Assembly (NCBI GenBank): GCA_902789665.1
Contig: CADAOY010000002.1
Coordinates: forward strand, 331,820-395,819
Reading direction: 5' to 3'
Origin: an uncultured Lachnospiraceae bacterium
GTDB taxonomy: Bacteria > Bacillota > Clostridia > Lachnospirales > Lachnospiraceae
Length of the DNA stretch: 64,000 bases
Shown here: piece after piece, positions 40,793 to 50,612 of the stretch
Numbering within the stretch: position 1 is the stretch's first letter
Layout of the letters: every line of letters begins with the position of its first letter
Translations under genes and position numbers: made by a program
Notes under the pieces: generated by a model
What the model saw: only the letters and a program-made list of their open reading frames with translations
The model's database searches: none
Told to the model about the DNA's origin: nothing

Positions 40793-42325
40793 ATGAAGAC
40801 AGAGTTTTTGGAGATGATTGCCTTTATCATTTACCTGGTGCTGGTACTTGGTATTGGTATTTATTTCTTTATCAAAGGACGTAAGCAGACAGGTGATAAG
40901 GCTTATTTCCTTGGCGGAAGAGAGATGAACGGATGGGTTGCTGCCCTTTCAGCAGGTGCATCTGACATGAGTGCCTGGGTTTTGATGGGTCTTCCTGGTT
41001 CCATTTACCTTTGGGGTATGGGACAAATCTGGATTTCTGTTGGACTGTTCATTGGTACAGTTCTTGCCTGGGTTTTTGTTGCGCCAAGATTGAGAAGAAT
41101 GTCAATTATGGCCAACGATTCCATTACTATTCCACAGTTTCTGACCAACCGTTTCAAAAGTACCAACCCGACACTTCAGGTTGTGTGCGCGGTGATTTTT
41201 TGCGTGGCTTATTGTATTTATTCTGCATCAAGTATTGTGGCATGCGGCAGCCTGTTCAATAAGGTATTCGGTATGCCAAGCCAGTATGCAATGATTGGTG
41301 CCACAATTATTATTCTTGTTTATACATTTATGGGTGGTTTTAATGCGGTTTGCTGGACTGACTTTTTCCAGGGACTTCTTATGCTGATGGCTCTTATGAC
41401 CACACCTATTGTTACTCTCTTTATGATGAGTAACCCATATTTCAAGCCGGTTGCAGAGGTTATTACACCGGATCATTATTACAATGTTTTATCCAGTGGT
41501 AAGTGGGACTGGTCCTCTGTTAAGGATATCTTAAGCGGACTTGGATGGGGTCTTGGATATTTCGGTATGCCGCACATCCTTGTACGTTACATGTCAATTA
41601 AGTCCGAGAAGGAAATGAAGAAATCAAGAATCATCGGTACATTCTGGACCTTCATGATTCTTGCAATGGCAAGCGTTGTTGCCCTTGTTGCACATCAGTA
41701 TCTTGGAAGCAGCCTTGGCGCAGATGACAGAAGCCTTGTGTTCATCACAATGGTTCGTCTTCTCTTCCCTGGTCTCTTCGCAGGTATTCTTTTATCAGCT
41801 ATCCTGGCAGCATCAATGTCAACAGCAGATTCACAGCTTCTTGCTTCATCATCTGCTTTTGCATCAGACCTTTATAAGCCGGTTATTCGTAAGAATGCAT
41901 CCGATAAGGAAATGCTCTGGGTGGGCAGAGGTATCGTTGCAGTTATTGCTGTTATCGCACTTATCATTGCAATGAGCCCTGGATGCGCAGGAATCATGGC
42001 CCTGGTTGAATGTGCCTGGGCGGCTTTCGGTTCAGCTTTCGGACCTGCAATCATCCTTGCACTTTTCTGGAAGAAGTTCACATATAAAGGCGCTATCGCC
42101 GGCGTTGTTGCAGGCTTCTTAGTAGACGCTATGTGGTATATGTTCTTCTCAGGCGCTGTAGAAAGCCTTACACTTTACAATACAGGCATCTACGAAATCA
42201 TCCCAGGTTTCCTTGTAAGCTTATTCTTCGCTATTATCGTTTCATTAATGGATGATACACCTTCAGAAGAGGTACAGAACTTTGTTGAGAAAGCTTCAAA
42301 GCCGATTGAAGAGCAGATAAATTGA
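40793..42325 (+). CDS. putP: Sodium/proline symporter
   Basis: A 510-residue SSS-family transporter importing proline with sodium. It has about 13 membrane segments and strong PutP signatures: Y-F-L-G-G-R-E-M-N-G-W-V-A-A-L-S-A-G-A-S-D-M-S-A-W, L-S-A-I-L-A-A-S-M-S-T-A-D-S-Q-L-L and S-S-A-F-A-S-D-L-Y. AAGGAGG lies before the ATG. It overlaps an acetyltransferase gene by four bases at the end. Confidence 0.92.
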   Translation: MKTEFLEMIAFIIYLVLVLGIGIYFFIKGRKQTGDKAYFLGGREMNGWVAALSAGASDMSAWVLMGLPGSIYLWGMGQIWISVGLFIGTVLAWVFVAPRLRRMSIMANDSITIPQFLTNRFKSTNPTLQVVCAVIFCVAYCIYSASSIVACGSLFNKVFGMPSQYAMIGATIIILVYTFMGGFNAVCWTDFFQGLLMLMALMTTPIVTLFMMSNPYFKPVAEVITPDHYYNVLSSGKWDWSSVKDILSGLGWGLGYFGMPHILVRYMSIKSEKEMKKSRIIGTFWTFMILAMASVVALVAHQYLGSSLGADDRSLVFITMVRLLFPGLFAGILLSAILAASMSTADSQLLASSSAFASDLYKPVIRKNASDKEMLWVGRGIVAVIAVIALIIAMSPGCAGIMALVECAWAAFGSAFGPAIILALFWKKFTYKGAIAGVVAGFLVDAMWYMFFSGAVESLTLYNTGIYEIIPGFLVSLFFAIIVSLMDDTPSEEVQNFVEKASKPIEEQIN

Positions 42326-42789
42326 TAATAAGAGAATTAAGGAAAGATGAATATAAGCTACTGGAGGATTTTCTCTATGAGGCAATCTTTATTCCGGAGG
42401 GAGTGGAGGCGCCGCCAAGGGAGATTATTTATCAGCCGGAACTTAAGATTTATTACGAAAAATGGGGAGAAGGCAGGGCTGATAACTGTCTGGTGGCTGA
42501 AGCAGATGGAAAAGTGGTTGGCGCTGTATGGACAAGAATCATGAATGATTATGGCCATGTGGATGATGATACACCGTCTTTTGCCATATCGCTTTATAAG
42601 GAATACAGAGGCCGGGGTTTCGGAACAAAAATGATGATTTCAATGCTTGATCTTCTTAAGCAACAAGGCTATGAAAAAGCATCTTTGGCAGTACAGAAAG
42701 CTAATTATGCAGTCAGGATGTATAAAAAGGTTGGATTTGAAACTGTGGATGAGAATGAAGAAGAATATATAATGGTATGCAGGCTTTAA
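42322..42789 (+). CDS. GNAT family N-acetyltransferase
   Basis: A 155-residue acetyl-CoA-dependent transferase. The acetyl-CoA loop is Y-R-G-R-G-F-G-T-K-M (R/Q-x-x-G-x-G/A) at about residue 95, followed by A-S-L-A-V-Q-K-A-N-Y-A-V-R-M-Y-K-K-V-G-F, the standard GNAT end. The start is a TTG that overlaps the putP stop (TTGA), so it depends on coupling. The acceptor substrate is unknown. Confidence 0.88.
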   Translation: MIIRELRKDEYKLLEDFLYEAIFIPEGVEAPPREIIYQPELKIYYEKWGEGRADNCLVAEADGKVVGAVWTRIMNDYGHVDDDTPSFAISLYKEYRGRGFGTKMMISMLDLLKQQGYEKASLAVQKANYAVRMYKKVGFETVDENEEEYIMVCRL

Positions 42790-42793
42790 CAAT

Positions 42794-42829
42794 AAGGCCC
42801 TGGCGTAATGCCGGGGCCTTATGTTTTTA
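42794..42829. terminator. Terminator between the GNAT and TetR genes
   Basis: 11-bp stem aaggccctggc/gccggggcctt (one G-U) and a T-rich tail on the plus strand; probably serves both convergent genes. Confidence 0.8.
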
Positions 42830-42833
42830 TTTA

Positions 42834-43454
42834 TTATTCAGTTATTTCATGTTCCCTGATTATTGCTCTTATTGTATTAAAAAGATAAGGCTTTAATTCT
42901 TCAATACCTGCAGGCTCATTATAAAGAACGGCGCTGTAACAGGTTGATCCAACCAGTTCTATTATCATAAAAAGCATTATCTCAGGTTCATTGAACTTTG
43001 TGTCTTCTTCAGTCAGCATCTTGTAATAGATTTGCTTAAAGTCGATTTCATCATCTGTGGTTTTGGAAGTTAAGGCTTTCTTAAATACACCCCAGCTGAG
43101 ATTCTTGGATATGAAAGAAAGAAGAAGAGGGTTCTGTGAAAGCTGGTTAATAAGATAATCTATTATGAAAATCATCTTATCATCAAACTTCATCTGCACA
43201 CCTGAACAGGCAACCACGTTATCAAGGGCAGCAGCAGCTTCCTTAAATAACTTGGAAGACTGATGGTAAATCAGCCTGTCTCTTAATTCATGCTTATCCC
43301 TGAAATACAGATAAAAGGTTCCCTTGGCCACACCGGCTTTTTCGGAAATCTCGGATATGGATGTTTTCTCAACACCCTGTTTTGTAAATAGTTCAAAAGC
43401 TGAGTCGAGTATGGTATTCAGTTTGTGAATTTTCTTTGCTTCCGCTTTTCCCAT
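42834..43454 (-). CDS. TetR/AcrR family repressor
   Basis: A 206-residue regulator with an N-terminal HTH (T-I-L-D-S-A-F-E-L-F, K-T-S-I-S-E-I-S-E-K-A-G-V-A-K-G-T-F-Y-L-Y-F) and a helical ligand domain. I use the ATG at 43454; the frame remains open upstream, but that stretch is hydrophobic and overlaps the intergenic operators. Two TGAC-N5-GTCA sites and a promoter lie between it and the divergent MMPL gene, so it very probably represses that operon and itself. Confidence 0.9.
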   Translation of the reverse strand: MGKAEAKKIHKLNTILDSAFELFTKQGVEKTSISEISEKAGVAKGTFYLYFRDKHELRDRLIYHQSSKLFKEAAAALDNVVACSGVQMKFDDKMIFIIDYLINQLSQNPLLLSFISKNLSWGVFKKALTSKTTDDEIDFKQIYYKMLTEEDTKFNEPEIMLFMIIELVGSTCYSAVLYNEPAGIEELKPYLFNTIRAIIREHEITE

Positions 43455-43527
43455 AACGCGTTTTCCATCACTTTCGTTTCTTATAATAACAGAGCTGAAA
43501 TTAAAAAACAATAAAAAACTAAAAAAA

Positions 43528-43540
43528 TGACCAAAAGTCA
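43528..43540. promoter_or_regulatory. TetR operator 1
   Basis: TGACCAAAAGTCA: TGAC and GTCA arms around five bases, ten bases upstream of the -35 box of the MMPL promoter. Confidence 0.65.
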
Positions 43541-43549
43541 GAAAAAGTA

Positions 43550-43577
43550 TTGACAGGCTAAAAATTACTGCTATAAT
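43550..43577 (+). promoter_or_regulatory. Promoter of the MMPL operon
   Basis: Perfect TTGACA (43550-43555), 16-base spacer, perfect TATAAT (43572-43577), flanked by two operators. Confidence 0.82.
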
Positions 43578-43590
43578 CATATTTGAAAAA

Positions 43591-43603
43591 TGACTAACGG
43601 TCA
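43591..43603. promoter_or_regulatory. TetR operator 2
   Basis: TGACTAACGGTCA: same TGAC-N5-GTCA form, located just downstream of the expected transcription start. Confidence 0.75.
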
Positions 43604-43644
43604 GAAAATAAAATGTTTATATCAGAAGGAAAGGAGAAAAAAAG

Positions 43645-45750
43645 ATGGAAAAGCTTGGAAGAGCAATAGTAAAATTAAGAATTCCGATTTTAATTATTGC
43701 ATTTTTGCTTTTAATTCCTTCGGTTATCGGGTATATGAAAACCAGGGTTAATTATGACGTTCTGTATTACTTACCGAGCGACATAGAGACCATTAAAGGT
43801 CAGGATATCCTGCTGGATGATTTTGGAAAAGGAGCTTATGCAGTAGTAATGGTGCAGAACATGTCTCCTGCTGAGATTGAGAAATTATCCGAGAAGATTA
43901 AGAGCGTTGATCATGTAGCTGAACTTATTTCATTTAATAATATTATGGGAGATACAGTCCCGGTGGAGATACTTCCGGACAAGTATTTATCCAAGTTCTA
44001 TAACGAAGAAACGGACACAACACTGATGGCAATCTTCTTTGATGATACAACATCAAGTACGGATACAATGGATGCCATAGTTAATATCAGAAAAATTACA
44101 GACAATCAGTGCTTCATAGCCGGCATGAGTGCAGTTGTTACTGATACAAAAATTATGTCTGAAAAGGAAACGCCGCTCTACGTAGCCCTGGCAGTTGTAC
44201 TTGTGTGTGTCGTTCTTGCAGTATTCATGGATTCATATCTTATTCCGTTATTCTTTATTTTAAGTATCGGAATGACAATCATATATAACCTGGGATCAAA
44301 TGTATTTCTTGGAGAAATCTCTTATGTATCCAAGGCTCTGACAGCAGTACTTCAGCTTGGTGTAACACTGGATTATTCAATCTTCTTGTGGCACAGCTAT
44401 AAGGAGATGAAAAATGATTATCCGGATGATCACAAGGAAGCCATGGCACATGCAATTGCCAATACATTTACATCAGTGCTTGGTTCTTCAATTACAACAA
44501 TCGCAGGTTTCATAGCTCTTTGCTTTATGAGTTTTACTTTAGGCAGAGACCTTGGAATCGTTATGGCAAAGGGCGTAATCATGGGTGTATTTGGATGCGT
44601 AACAATTCTTCCTGCATTCATAATGACATTTGAAAAAGCAATTGAGAAAACAATGCATAAGGAAATTATGCCGAAGTTCGACAAGATTGCAAAGTTTGTA
44701 GTTGGAAAGTTCTGGATTTTCCTTATAATCTTTGTACTTCTTTTAGGTCCTGCAGTTTACGGATACAGAAATGCAGATGTTTATTATGATTTATCAGATA
44801 CACTTCCTGATAATCTGAACTGCTCAGTAGCAAACAAAATGCTTAAGGATAATTTCGATATGAATTCCCTTTATATGGTACTTGCTGATTCTCAAATGAG
44901 TGCCAAGGAAATCAACGAAATGGCAGAAGAAATCAAGGCACTTGATGGTGTTACCTTCGCACTTAGTATTGATTCATTAATGGGAACTTCAGTACCTGAG
45001 GAAATGCTTCCTGAGAAACTGGTTAATAACCTTAAAGGTGAAGATTACCAGATAATGCTTATCGGTTCGGATTACATTATTGCATCTGATGAAATCAATA
45101 ATCAGATAAATAATGTTAATGCAATTGTAAAAGGCCATGATGCAATGGCAATGGTAGTTGGTGAAGCTCCTTGTACAAAGGATTTGATAACAATTACCGA
45201 CCATGATTTTAAGGTTGTAAGTCTGGTTTCGATAGCGGCGATTTTTGCCATAATATTTGTTGTACTCAAATCAGTATCACTTCCGGTAATACTGGTAGCA
45301 GCAATTGAGTTTGCAATCTTCATTAACATGGGTATTCCATTTTATACACATACCGAGATACCGTTTATCGCTTCGGTTGTAATCGGAACCATTCAGCTGG
45401 GTGCAACAGTTGATTATGCGATTCTCATGACAACCAGATACAAAAGAGAAAGATATCTTGGAAATGATAAAAAGACAAGCGTTACAACAGCACTTGCAAC
45501 ATCAATTCCTTCAATCATCGTTTCTGCACTGGGATTCTTTGCAGCAACATTTGGTGTTGGAATGCTGGCAAGTATCGATATGATTTCATCCCTTTGCATG
45601 TTAATGGCAAGAGGTGCAATTATCAGTATGTTTGTGGTTATACTGGTTCTTCCATCCTTCTTTATGGTATTCGATGGAATAATCATAAATACAAGCATTG
45701 GTTTTAAGAATAAAGAAAAGAAAAACAGCAATAAAATAATTACAGGTTAA
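43645..45750 (+). CDS. MMPL/RND family transporter
   Basis: A 701-residue membrane exporter of the MMPL class with two repeats: each has one membrane helix, an outside loop of about 130 residues and five helices. Repeated motifs such as L-Q-L-G-V-T-L-D-Y-S-I-F-L and I-Q-L-G-A-T-V-D-Y-A-I-L-M carry the intramembrane Asp used for proton coupling. Likely substrates are lipids or hydrophobic toxic compounds. AAAGGAG lies upstream. Under TetR control and followed by a heptad-repeat lipoprotein. Confidence 0.9.
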   Translation: MEKLGRAIVKLRIPILIIAFLLLIPSVIGYMKTRVNYDVLYYLPSDIETIKGQDILLDDFGKGAYAVVMVQNMSPAEIEKLSEKIKSVDHVAELISFNNIMGDTVPVEILPDKYLSKFYNEETDTTLMAIFFDDTTSSTDTMDAIVNIRKITDNQCFIAGMSAVVTDTKIMSEKETPLYVALAVVLVCVVLAVFMDSYLIPLFFILSIGMTIIYNLGSNVFLGEISYVSKALTAVLQLGVTLDYSIFLWHSYKEMKNDYPDDHKEAMAHAIANTFTSVLGSSITTIAGFIALCFMSFTLGRDLGIVMAKGVIMGVFGCVTILPAFIMTFEKAIEKTMHKEIMPKFDKIAKFVVGKFWIFLIIFVLLLGPAVYGYRNADVYYDLSDTLPDNLNCSVANKMLKDNFDMNSLYMVLADSQMSAKEINEMAEEIKALDGVTFALSIDSLMGTSVPEEMLPEKLVNNLKGEDYQIMLIGSDYIIASDEINNQINNVNAIVKGHDAMAMVVGEAPCTKDLITITDHDFKVVSLVSIAAIFAIIFVVLKSVSLPVILVAAIEFAIFINMGIPFYTHTEIPFIASVVIGTIQLGATVDYAILMTTRYKRERYLGNDKKTSVTTALATSIPSIIVSALGFFAATFGVGMLASIDMISSLCMLMARGAIISMFVVILVLPSFFMVFDGIIINTSIGFKNKEKKNSNKIITG

Positions 45751-45761
45751 GGAGGACGGAC

Positions 45762-48044
45762 ATGAAAAAGAAATATTATAAAGGCTTATCTTTAATATTA
45801 GTATCTGCAATGGTTATGGCCGGTGTAGCAGGATGTGCCAGTGTGGGCGCTGCTGAAGATGCTAAGGATGAGGCAGAAGAGGCTGTTACAGATGCCGTTA
45901 CTCAGGCAGTTCAAACACAGAAAACTCCTTCAGATAAGGAAAACTTCAAGGAAGAAACAGTATATGTTTTCACTGATGCATATGGATCACAGAAGAGCGT
46001 TACGGTTTATGAGAAACTTAATAATCCACAGTGCTCAGATGTTATAGAAGATGAAACAACGCTTACAAATCTTGTTAACCTTTCAGGTGAGGAAGATTAC
46101 AGTGAGAATGGCAATAACATTGAGTGGAATGCACTTGGTAATGACATTACTTACCAGGGTGATACCAGTAAGAAGCCACCTGTAGATATTAAGGTTACTT
46201 ATTATCTTGATGGCAAAGAAATCTCTCCGGCAGATCTTGCAGGCAAGAGTGGTAACGTAAGAATCAGATTTGATTATACAAATAATGAGCAGAGAGAAGT
46301 TGAGATTAACGGCGAAACAAAGACCATGTATGTACCTTTTACAGCAGTAACAGGCATGCTTCTTTCAGGCGACAGATTCAGCAATATCGAAGTTACAAAC
46401 GGAAAAGTAACAGAGGTTGGTGACAACTATCTGGCAGCAGGTATCGTTCTTCCTGGTATGGAGGACAGCCTTGCTGACAAACTTGATGAACTTGAAATAA
46501 CAATGGATATTCCTGATTATTTTGAGGTAAGTGCTGACGTGAATGATTTTGCACTTGATACTGTGATTACAGCAGTTACAGCCAATGTTTCAGCAGATAT
46601 CGATATGGGAGAAATTGATACAACAGCTCTTGAAGACAAGCTTGGTGAATTACAGGATGCAACAGACAAACTTTCAGAAGGTACTGACAAACTCGCCGAT
46701 GGTACAGGAAAACTTGCAGATAATCTTCCTGCACTTGTTACAGGTGCCGGAGATCTTCAGAATGGTGCGAACAGTTTAAGAGACGGCGCTTTTAAAATAA
46801 AGGATGGCGTTGCAGCATATACAGATGGTGTTGCCAAGGCAGCAGATGGTGCAGCACAGATTAGTGGTGGTACAACACAGGTTAATACAGCAATTGATAA
46901 ACTTTCAGAGTCAGTTGAACAGCAGATCGTTCCTGGTGTAACACAGCTTGCAGATGGAGCAAATGCATTAAATGAAGGCGTTAACCAGTTTATGACAGCA
47001 ACTGTTGAAGGACTTAATGCAGGTGAGGCTGGTGCGGTTAATACAGCCAATGCGCAACTTGCAGCATCTGAAGAACTGACATCGGCTCTTGGTTATACAG
47101 TAACAATGGACAATATTGATGAAACAATTGCAGCACTGGAAGCAAAGAGAAATATGCTTCAGGCAGAACTGATTCTAAGTGATGACGAAGCGCTTCAGCA
47201 TGCAGTTGCAGCAGGTGTTAAGGCAGCATTATTACAGGCAGGTTTGGAAGAAGGTTCTGATGTTTACAACGAAGAATTCGAAACACGGGTTGGACAGCAG
47301 ATTCAGAGCATGGAAGAAAATGCACAGGCAAGGAGTGCCGCAATTATGGCATACAGAAGCGCAGTAAGTGAGCAGGCCAAGAGTCTTCCTTCACTTGATA
47401 CAGCTATTGAATCACTTAAGGAAGCAAAAGCTGGCGTTAACGGTGCACAGAGTGCTCTTGAAGGAGTTAAGACATCACTTACAGGTAATGAAGATGTGAA
47501 GAAACTTACAGACGGTGCAGTTGCACTGGCAGATGGTGCCAATGCCCTGAAGGCCGGCGTGGGTACTTTCAATCAGGATGAGATGAATGCAGTAATAAGC
47601 AGTGGCAATAATACAGTTTGTACAGCACTTTATCAGATTAATAGTGGTGTTGATACACTGGATAAAGGAACCACAGATTTATCAAATGGTCTTAATACAC
47701 TTAGAGGAAGTAACAATGACCTTAACGGTGGTGTGGCTACCCTGGCAGACGGAACAGTTAAGCTTGCTGATGGTACAGCAAAACTTAAGGCTGCAACAGA
47801 TACATTAGGTGAAGGTGTTGGCGAACTTAATGCCGGCGCTGTAAAACTTAACAACGGTATGCTTGAATTTAATGCAGAAGGTGTTTCTAAGATATCCGGT
47901 GTACTTGATGAGAACTCAGATACACTGGTTGCAGAGTTCAAGGAAATCGTCGATCTTGGTAAGGGATATACATCATTTGCCGGAAAGAGCGATGATTATG
48001 ACGGAAGCGTATTATTCATCTATAAGATGGATGGTATCGAATAA
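45762..48044 (+). CDS. Exported X-X-X-Leu-X-X-Gly heptad-repeat lipoprotein
   Basis: A 760-residue protein with a lipoprotein signal (G-V-A-G-C near residue 26), a beta-rich N-terminal domain (about 60-290) and long runs of the heptad x-x-x-L-x-x-G (for example K-L-A-D-G-T-G-K-L-A-D), which form an extended helical rod as in YhgE-type proteins. It follows the MMPL exporter by 11 bases, so it is probably the periplasm-side or wall-spanning partner of that transporter. AAGGAGG lies upstream. Confidence 0.85.
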   Translation: MKKKYYKGLSLILVSAMVMAGVAGCASVGAAEDAKDEAEEAVTDAVTQAVQTQKTPSDKENFKEETVYVFTDAYGSQKSVTVYEKLNNPQCSDVIEDETTLTNLVNLSGEEDYSENGNNIEWNALGNDITYQGDTSKKPPVDIKVTYYLDGKEISPADLAGKSGNVRIRFDYTNNEQREVEINGETKTMYVPFTAVTGMLLSGDRFSNIEVTNGKVTEVGDNYLAAGIVLPGMEDSLADKLDELEITMDIPDYFEVSADVNDFALDTVITAVTANVSADIDMGEIDTTALEDKLGELQDATDKLSEGTDKLADGTGKLADNLPALVTGAGDLQNGANSLRDGAFKIKDGVAAYTDGVAKAADGAAQISGGTTQVNTAIDKLSESVEQQIVPGVTQLADGANALNEGVNQFMTATVEGLNAGEAGAVNTANAQLAASEELTSALGYTVTMDNIDETIAALEAKRNMLQAELILSDDEALQHAVAAGVKAALLQAGLEEGSDVYNEEFETRVGQQIQSMEENAQARSAAIMAYRSAVSEQAKSLPSLDTAIESLKEAKAGVNGAQSALEGVKTSLTGNEDVKKLTDGAVALADGANALKAGVGTFNQDEMNAVISSGNNTVCTALYQINSGVDTLDKGTTDLSNGLNTLRGSNNDLNGGVATLADGTVKLADGTAKLKAATDTLGEGVGELNAGAVKLNNGMLEFNAEGVSKISGVLDENSDTLVAEFKEIVDLGKGYTSFAGKSDDYDGSVLFIYKMDGIE

Positions 48045-48074
48045 ACAATAAACCCAAAATCCTTCCCATTATTT

Positions 48075-48109
48075 AAAACAGCGTCTTGTTATAAAGACGC
48101 TGTTTTTTT
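48075..48109. terminator. Two-way terminator
   Basis: 13-bp perfect stem aaaacagcgtctt/aagacgctgtttt with a T tract; lies between the MMPL operon and the convergent ABC permease gene. Confidence 0.9.
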
Positions 48110-48113
48110 ATCT

Positions 48114-49205
48114 TTATTTAACCTGATAATTCTTATATCTGTTTTTGATTATGAATACAAGTAAAGCTGAGATTAGTGCCCAGAATATTACGGTATATTG
48201 CATAACATTTAAGTGAAGGCCAAAGATTGTGATGGTTCTGTAGTTATAGAATAACCACGAACCGACATATGCGCCAGGCATTAAATCAAAGAGGATACGA
48301 ATGATTCTTATATTTGCCCCCGGGTTAAACATTGATAAGAATAACATGAATACCATGGTAGCCATGGCAGCAGGATGATTCATGGTTATCTGTGACAGGA
48401 ACATGGCTATAACGCCAAGAAAAATACCGCATATAATCAGCATAATGGATGCGTATAATGCAGCCTGTCCGGAAGTTAAAACCATCATACAGGATGGCAC
48501 GTGAAGCTGGAACATGGCATTCCATCCGTCAAATCCATATAAAATGAAAGCTAAAGTCCACTGGAATATAAGAAGTATTAATGATGTGATGAGGCCACAT
48601 ATGGCTCCCATGGTGATTTTAGACCAAAGGAGGGTTGTCTTGCCAAGTCTTGTGGCAAAAATTATCTGATCACATCCCTTTGCTCTTTCGTCTGCGAAGA
48701 GTCCGGATAAAGCAATTCCACAGAGAATCAAAATCATAAAATTCATCATATAAACAATTTCAAAAAAGGCTGTATATGCCCCATCGTAAGTATATGTAAA
48801 TGGAGTCTGGTTACCGGTATCGAGCTTTCGCCAGTACTCCTTTTCTTTATCCGTGGCTTTGTCATCATCCATTAAGCCTTCATTAACCTGCATTCTGATT
48901 GAATAAAGACTTTCTTCATTTAAGTCTGATATGTCTGTGCGGCCGGTGGTATATTTAAGGAATTCGTAGATAGGATCATAGTCATGAGGGTTCTCTGCGG
49001 TCACAATTTTCTGGATGGTTTCTTCGTTAACCACGGTTCCGGATAAGGCGCGTTCACGTTCAATTCGTGGCCTGTAGTTACCAAGAAAAATTGGGAATAA
49101 TTCATTGGCAAGGAGAATTGCCAGCATTATTATAAGAGCCAGCCAGTAAGCTTTTTGTGAGAATGTTTTCTTAAATTCGAATTTTAATAGTGTTCCGAAA
49201 TTCAT
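48114..49205 (-). CDS. ABC-2 type transporter permease
   Basis: A 363-residue membrane protein: one helix near the N-terminus (about 19-38), a large outside loop (about 40-135), then five to six helices. The layout and F-A-D-E-R-A-K-G-C-D-Q-I-I before a helix fit ABC-2 export permeases. It works with the ATPase encoded just upstream. ATG at 49205 with AGGAGG nine bases before it. Cargo unknown. Confidence 0.85.
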   Translation of the reverse strand: MNFGTLLKFEFKKTFSQKAYWLALIIMLAILLANELFPIFLGNYRPRIERERALSGTVVNEETIQKIVTAENPHDYDPIYEFLKYTTGRTDISDLNEESLYSIRMQVNEGLMDDDKATDKEKEYWRKLDTGNQTPFTYTYDGAYTAFFEIVYMMNFMILILCGIALSGLFADERAKGCDQIIFATRLGKTTLLWSKITMGAICGLITSLILLIFQWTLAFILYGFDGWNAMFQLHVPSCMMVLTSGQAALYASIMLIICGIFLGVIAMFLSQITMNHPAAMATMVFMLFLSMFNPGANIRIIRILFDLMPGAYVGSWLFYNYRTITIFGLHLNVMQYTVIFWALISALLVFIIKNRYKNYQVK

Positions 49206-49209
49206 TGCC

Positions 49210-49905
49210 TTAAGCCTCCTCAAATTCTTTTAAATAGAATTCTTCCAAATCCATATTGATGTCTTTGATCTCGCCATCATAAATGAATTCGCCGTCTTTC
49301 ATCATAAGGATTCTGTCAGCAATATGTTCTACATCTGAGACAATGTGGGTTGAGAGTATAACAATATTATTTTTTCCAAGCTCTCCAATCATATTTCTAA
49401 AATGCACGCGTTCCTTTGGATCAAGTCCTGCAGTTGGCTCATCAAGGATTATGATTTTAGGGTCATTTATTAATGCCTGTGCAATGCCAAGCCTTTGTTT
49501 CATTCCGCCGGAAAATGTGCTGATTTTTTTATTGGCAACATCTGAAAGATTAACCTTCTTTAAAAGTTCTTCGCATTTTATTTTTGCACTTTCTTTATCA
49601 AGTCCTTTTAAGGCTGCTATGTACAGAAGGAAGTCTCTGGCTTTGAAATTAGGGTAATATCCAAAATCCTGAGGAAGGTATCCCAGTACATCGCGGTACA
49701 TCTCATCTTCAACATTTAAGCCATCAAAAGATATGGTGCCTTCTGTAGGTTTTAAGACGCCACATATCATTCGCATAACGGTGGTTTTGCCAGCTCCGTT
49801 AGCACCAAGGAGGCCGGTTACTCCGGTATGAATTGTAACATTCGCGTTTTTAACTGCTTCTTTATCTTTGTATTTTTTCGTAATATTCTTTAATTCAAGT
49901 TCCAT
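49210..49905 (-). CDS. ABC transporter ATP-binding protein
   Basis: A 231-residue ATPase: Walker A G-A-N-G-A-G-K-T-T, Q-loop L-P-Q-D-F-G, signature F-S-G-G-M-K-Q-R, Walker B I-I-I-L-D-E-P-T-A-G-L-D and switch His in L-S-T-H. It powers the permease downstream and overlaps the membrane protein gene upstream by 16 bases, so sigma factor, membrane protein, ATPase and permease form one operon. Confidence 0.95.
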   Translation of the reverse strand: MELELKNITKKYKDKEAVKNANVTIHTGVTGLLGANGAGKTTVMRMICGVLKPTEGTISFDGLNVEDEMYRDVLGYLPQDFGYYPNFKARDFLLYIAALKGLDKESAKIKCEELLKKVNLSDVANKKISTFSGGMKQRLGIAQALINDPKIIILDEPTAGLDPKERVHFRNMIGELGKNNIVILSTHIVSDVEHIADRILMMKDGEFIYDGEIKDINMDLEEFYLKEFEEA

Positions 49906-50612
49906 GTTGTATTTCTGTCCTCCTGAAGATATTTACGTATTTCCGTGGTTATGGCAACGAATAAACTGGCCAAAATAACCGCGCCAATGGTAGCAAGTAA
50001 TCCCTTATTAAACTGTGAAAGCAGGGTTTTAACCATAATAGGAATGATTGCGGATGACATTGCGATGGCAGTGCAACCGTAGATGCTTTCGGTGTTATGA
50101 TATTTTCTTGTGATGAGCATACATCCCCAGGAAGTGAAGAGGTATGGGCAGCCTAAGGCGAGCACTGAGATGCATGGCGCAATGCCGGATTTAATACTTA
50201 AAAATGGAATAATCAGGGCATGTATTATTAGTCCCAGCATGCCTCCAATGAAAATACGGACACTTTTTTGCATTCGAAGTGAAAATCTTGTTACCATTTC
50301 AAGTTCGGTCATTTGGTGCCTTTTGGAACGTCCCAGGTCAGCTGTAATGATTAATGCCGCAAGAGGCATAATGGAAGAACAAACCCAGATGGAAGAAGAG
50401 TAGTTTTTGATAAATGTAAGCAGTACTCCCATGACAGATATGCATATGGTTATAATGATTGTCAGAGGATTTAGTTCTTTAAGCTGCATCATAATAATTG
50501 ATGATAAATGAATTTTTCTTTTGGTATGTTCTCTTATGAACGATCTACCTTTAACTCCGGGATTAACATCATATGTATCTTTGACTAATCTGATTATGTC
50601 TTTATCCGTCAT
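49890..50612 (-). CDS. Membrane protein, probable third component of the ABC operon
   Basis: A 240-residue protein with about 60 cytoplasmic residues and then six hydrophobic segments (T-I-I-I-T-I-C-I-S-V-M-G-V-L-L onward). I know no family. It starts inside the end of the sigma factor gene (11-base overlap, AGGAGG site), and its end overlaps the ATPase gene. It may be an anti-sigma factor-like membrane regulator or a transporter subunit. Confidence 0.72.
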   Translation of the reverse strand: MTDKDIIRLVKDTYDVNPGVKGRSFIREHTKRKIHLSSIIMMQLKELNPLTIIITICISVMGVLLTFIKNYSSSIWVCSSIMPLAALIITADLGRSKRHQMTELEMVTRFSLRMQKSVRIFIGGMLGLIIHALIIPFLSIKSGIAPCISVLALGCPYLFTSWGCMLITRKYHNTESIYGCTAIAMSSAIIPIMVKTLLSQFNKGLLATIGAVILASLFVAITTEIRKYLQEDRNTTWNLN

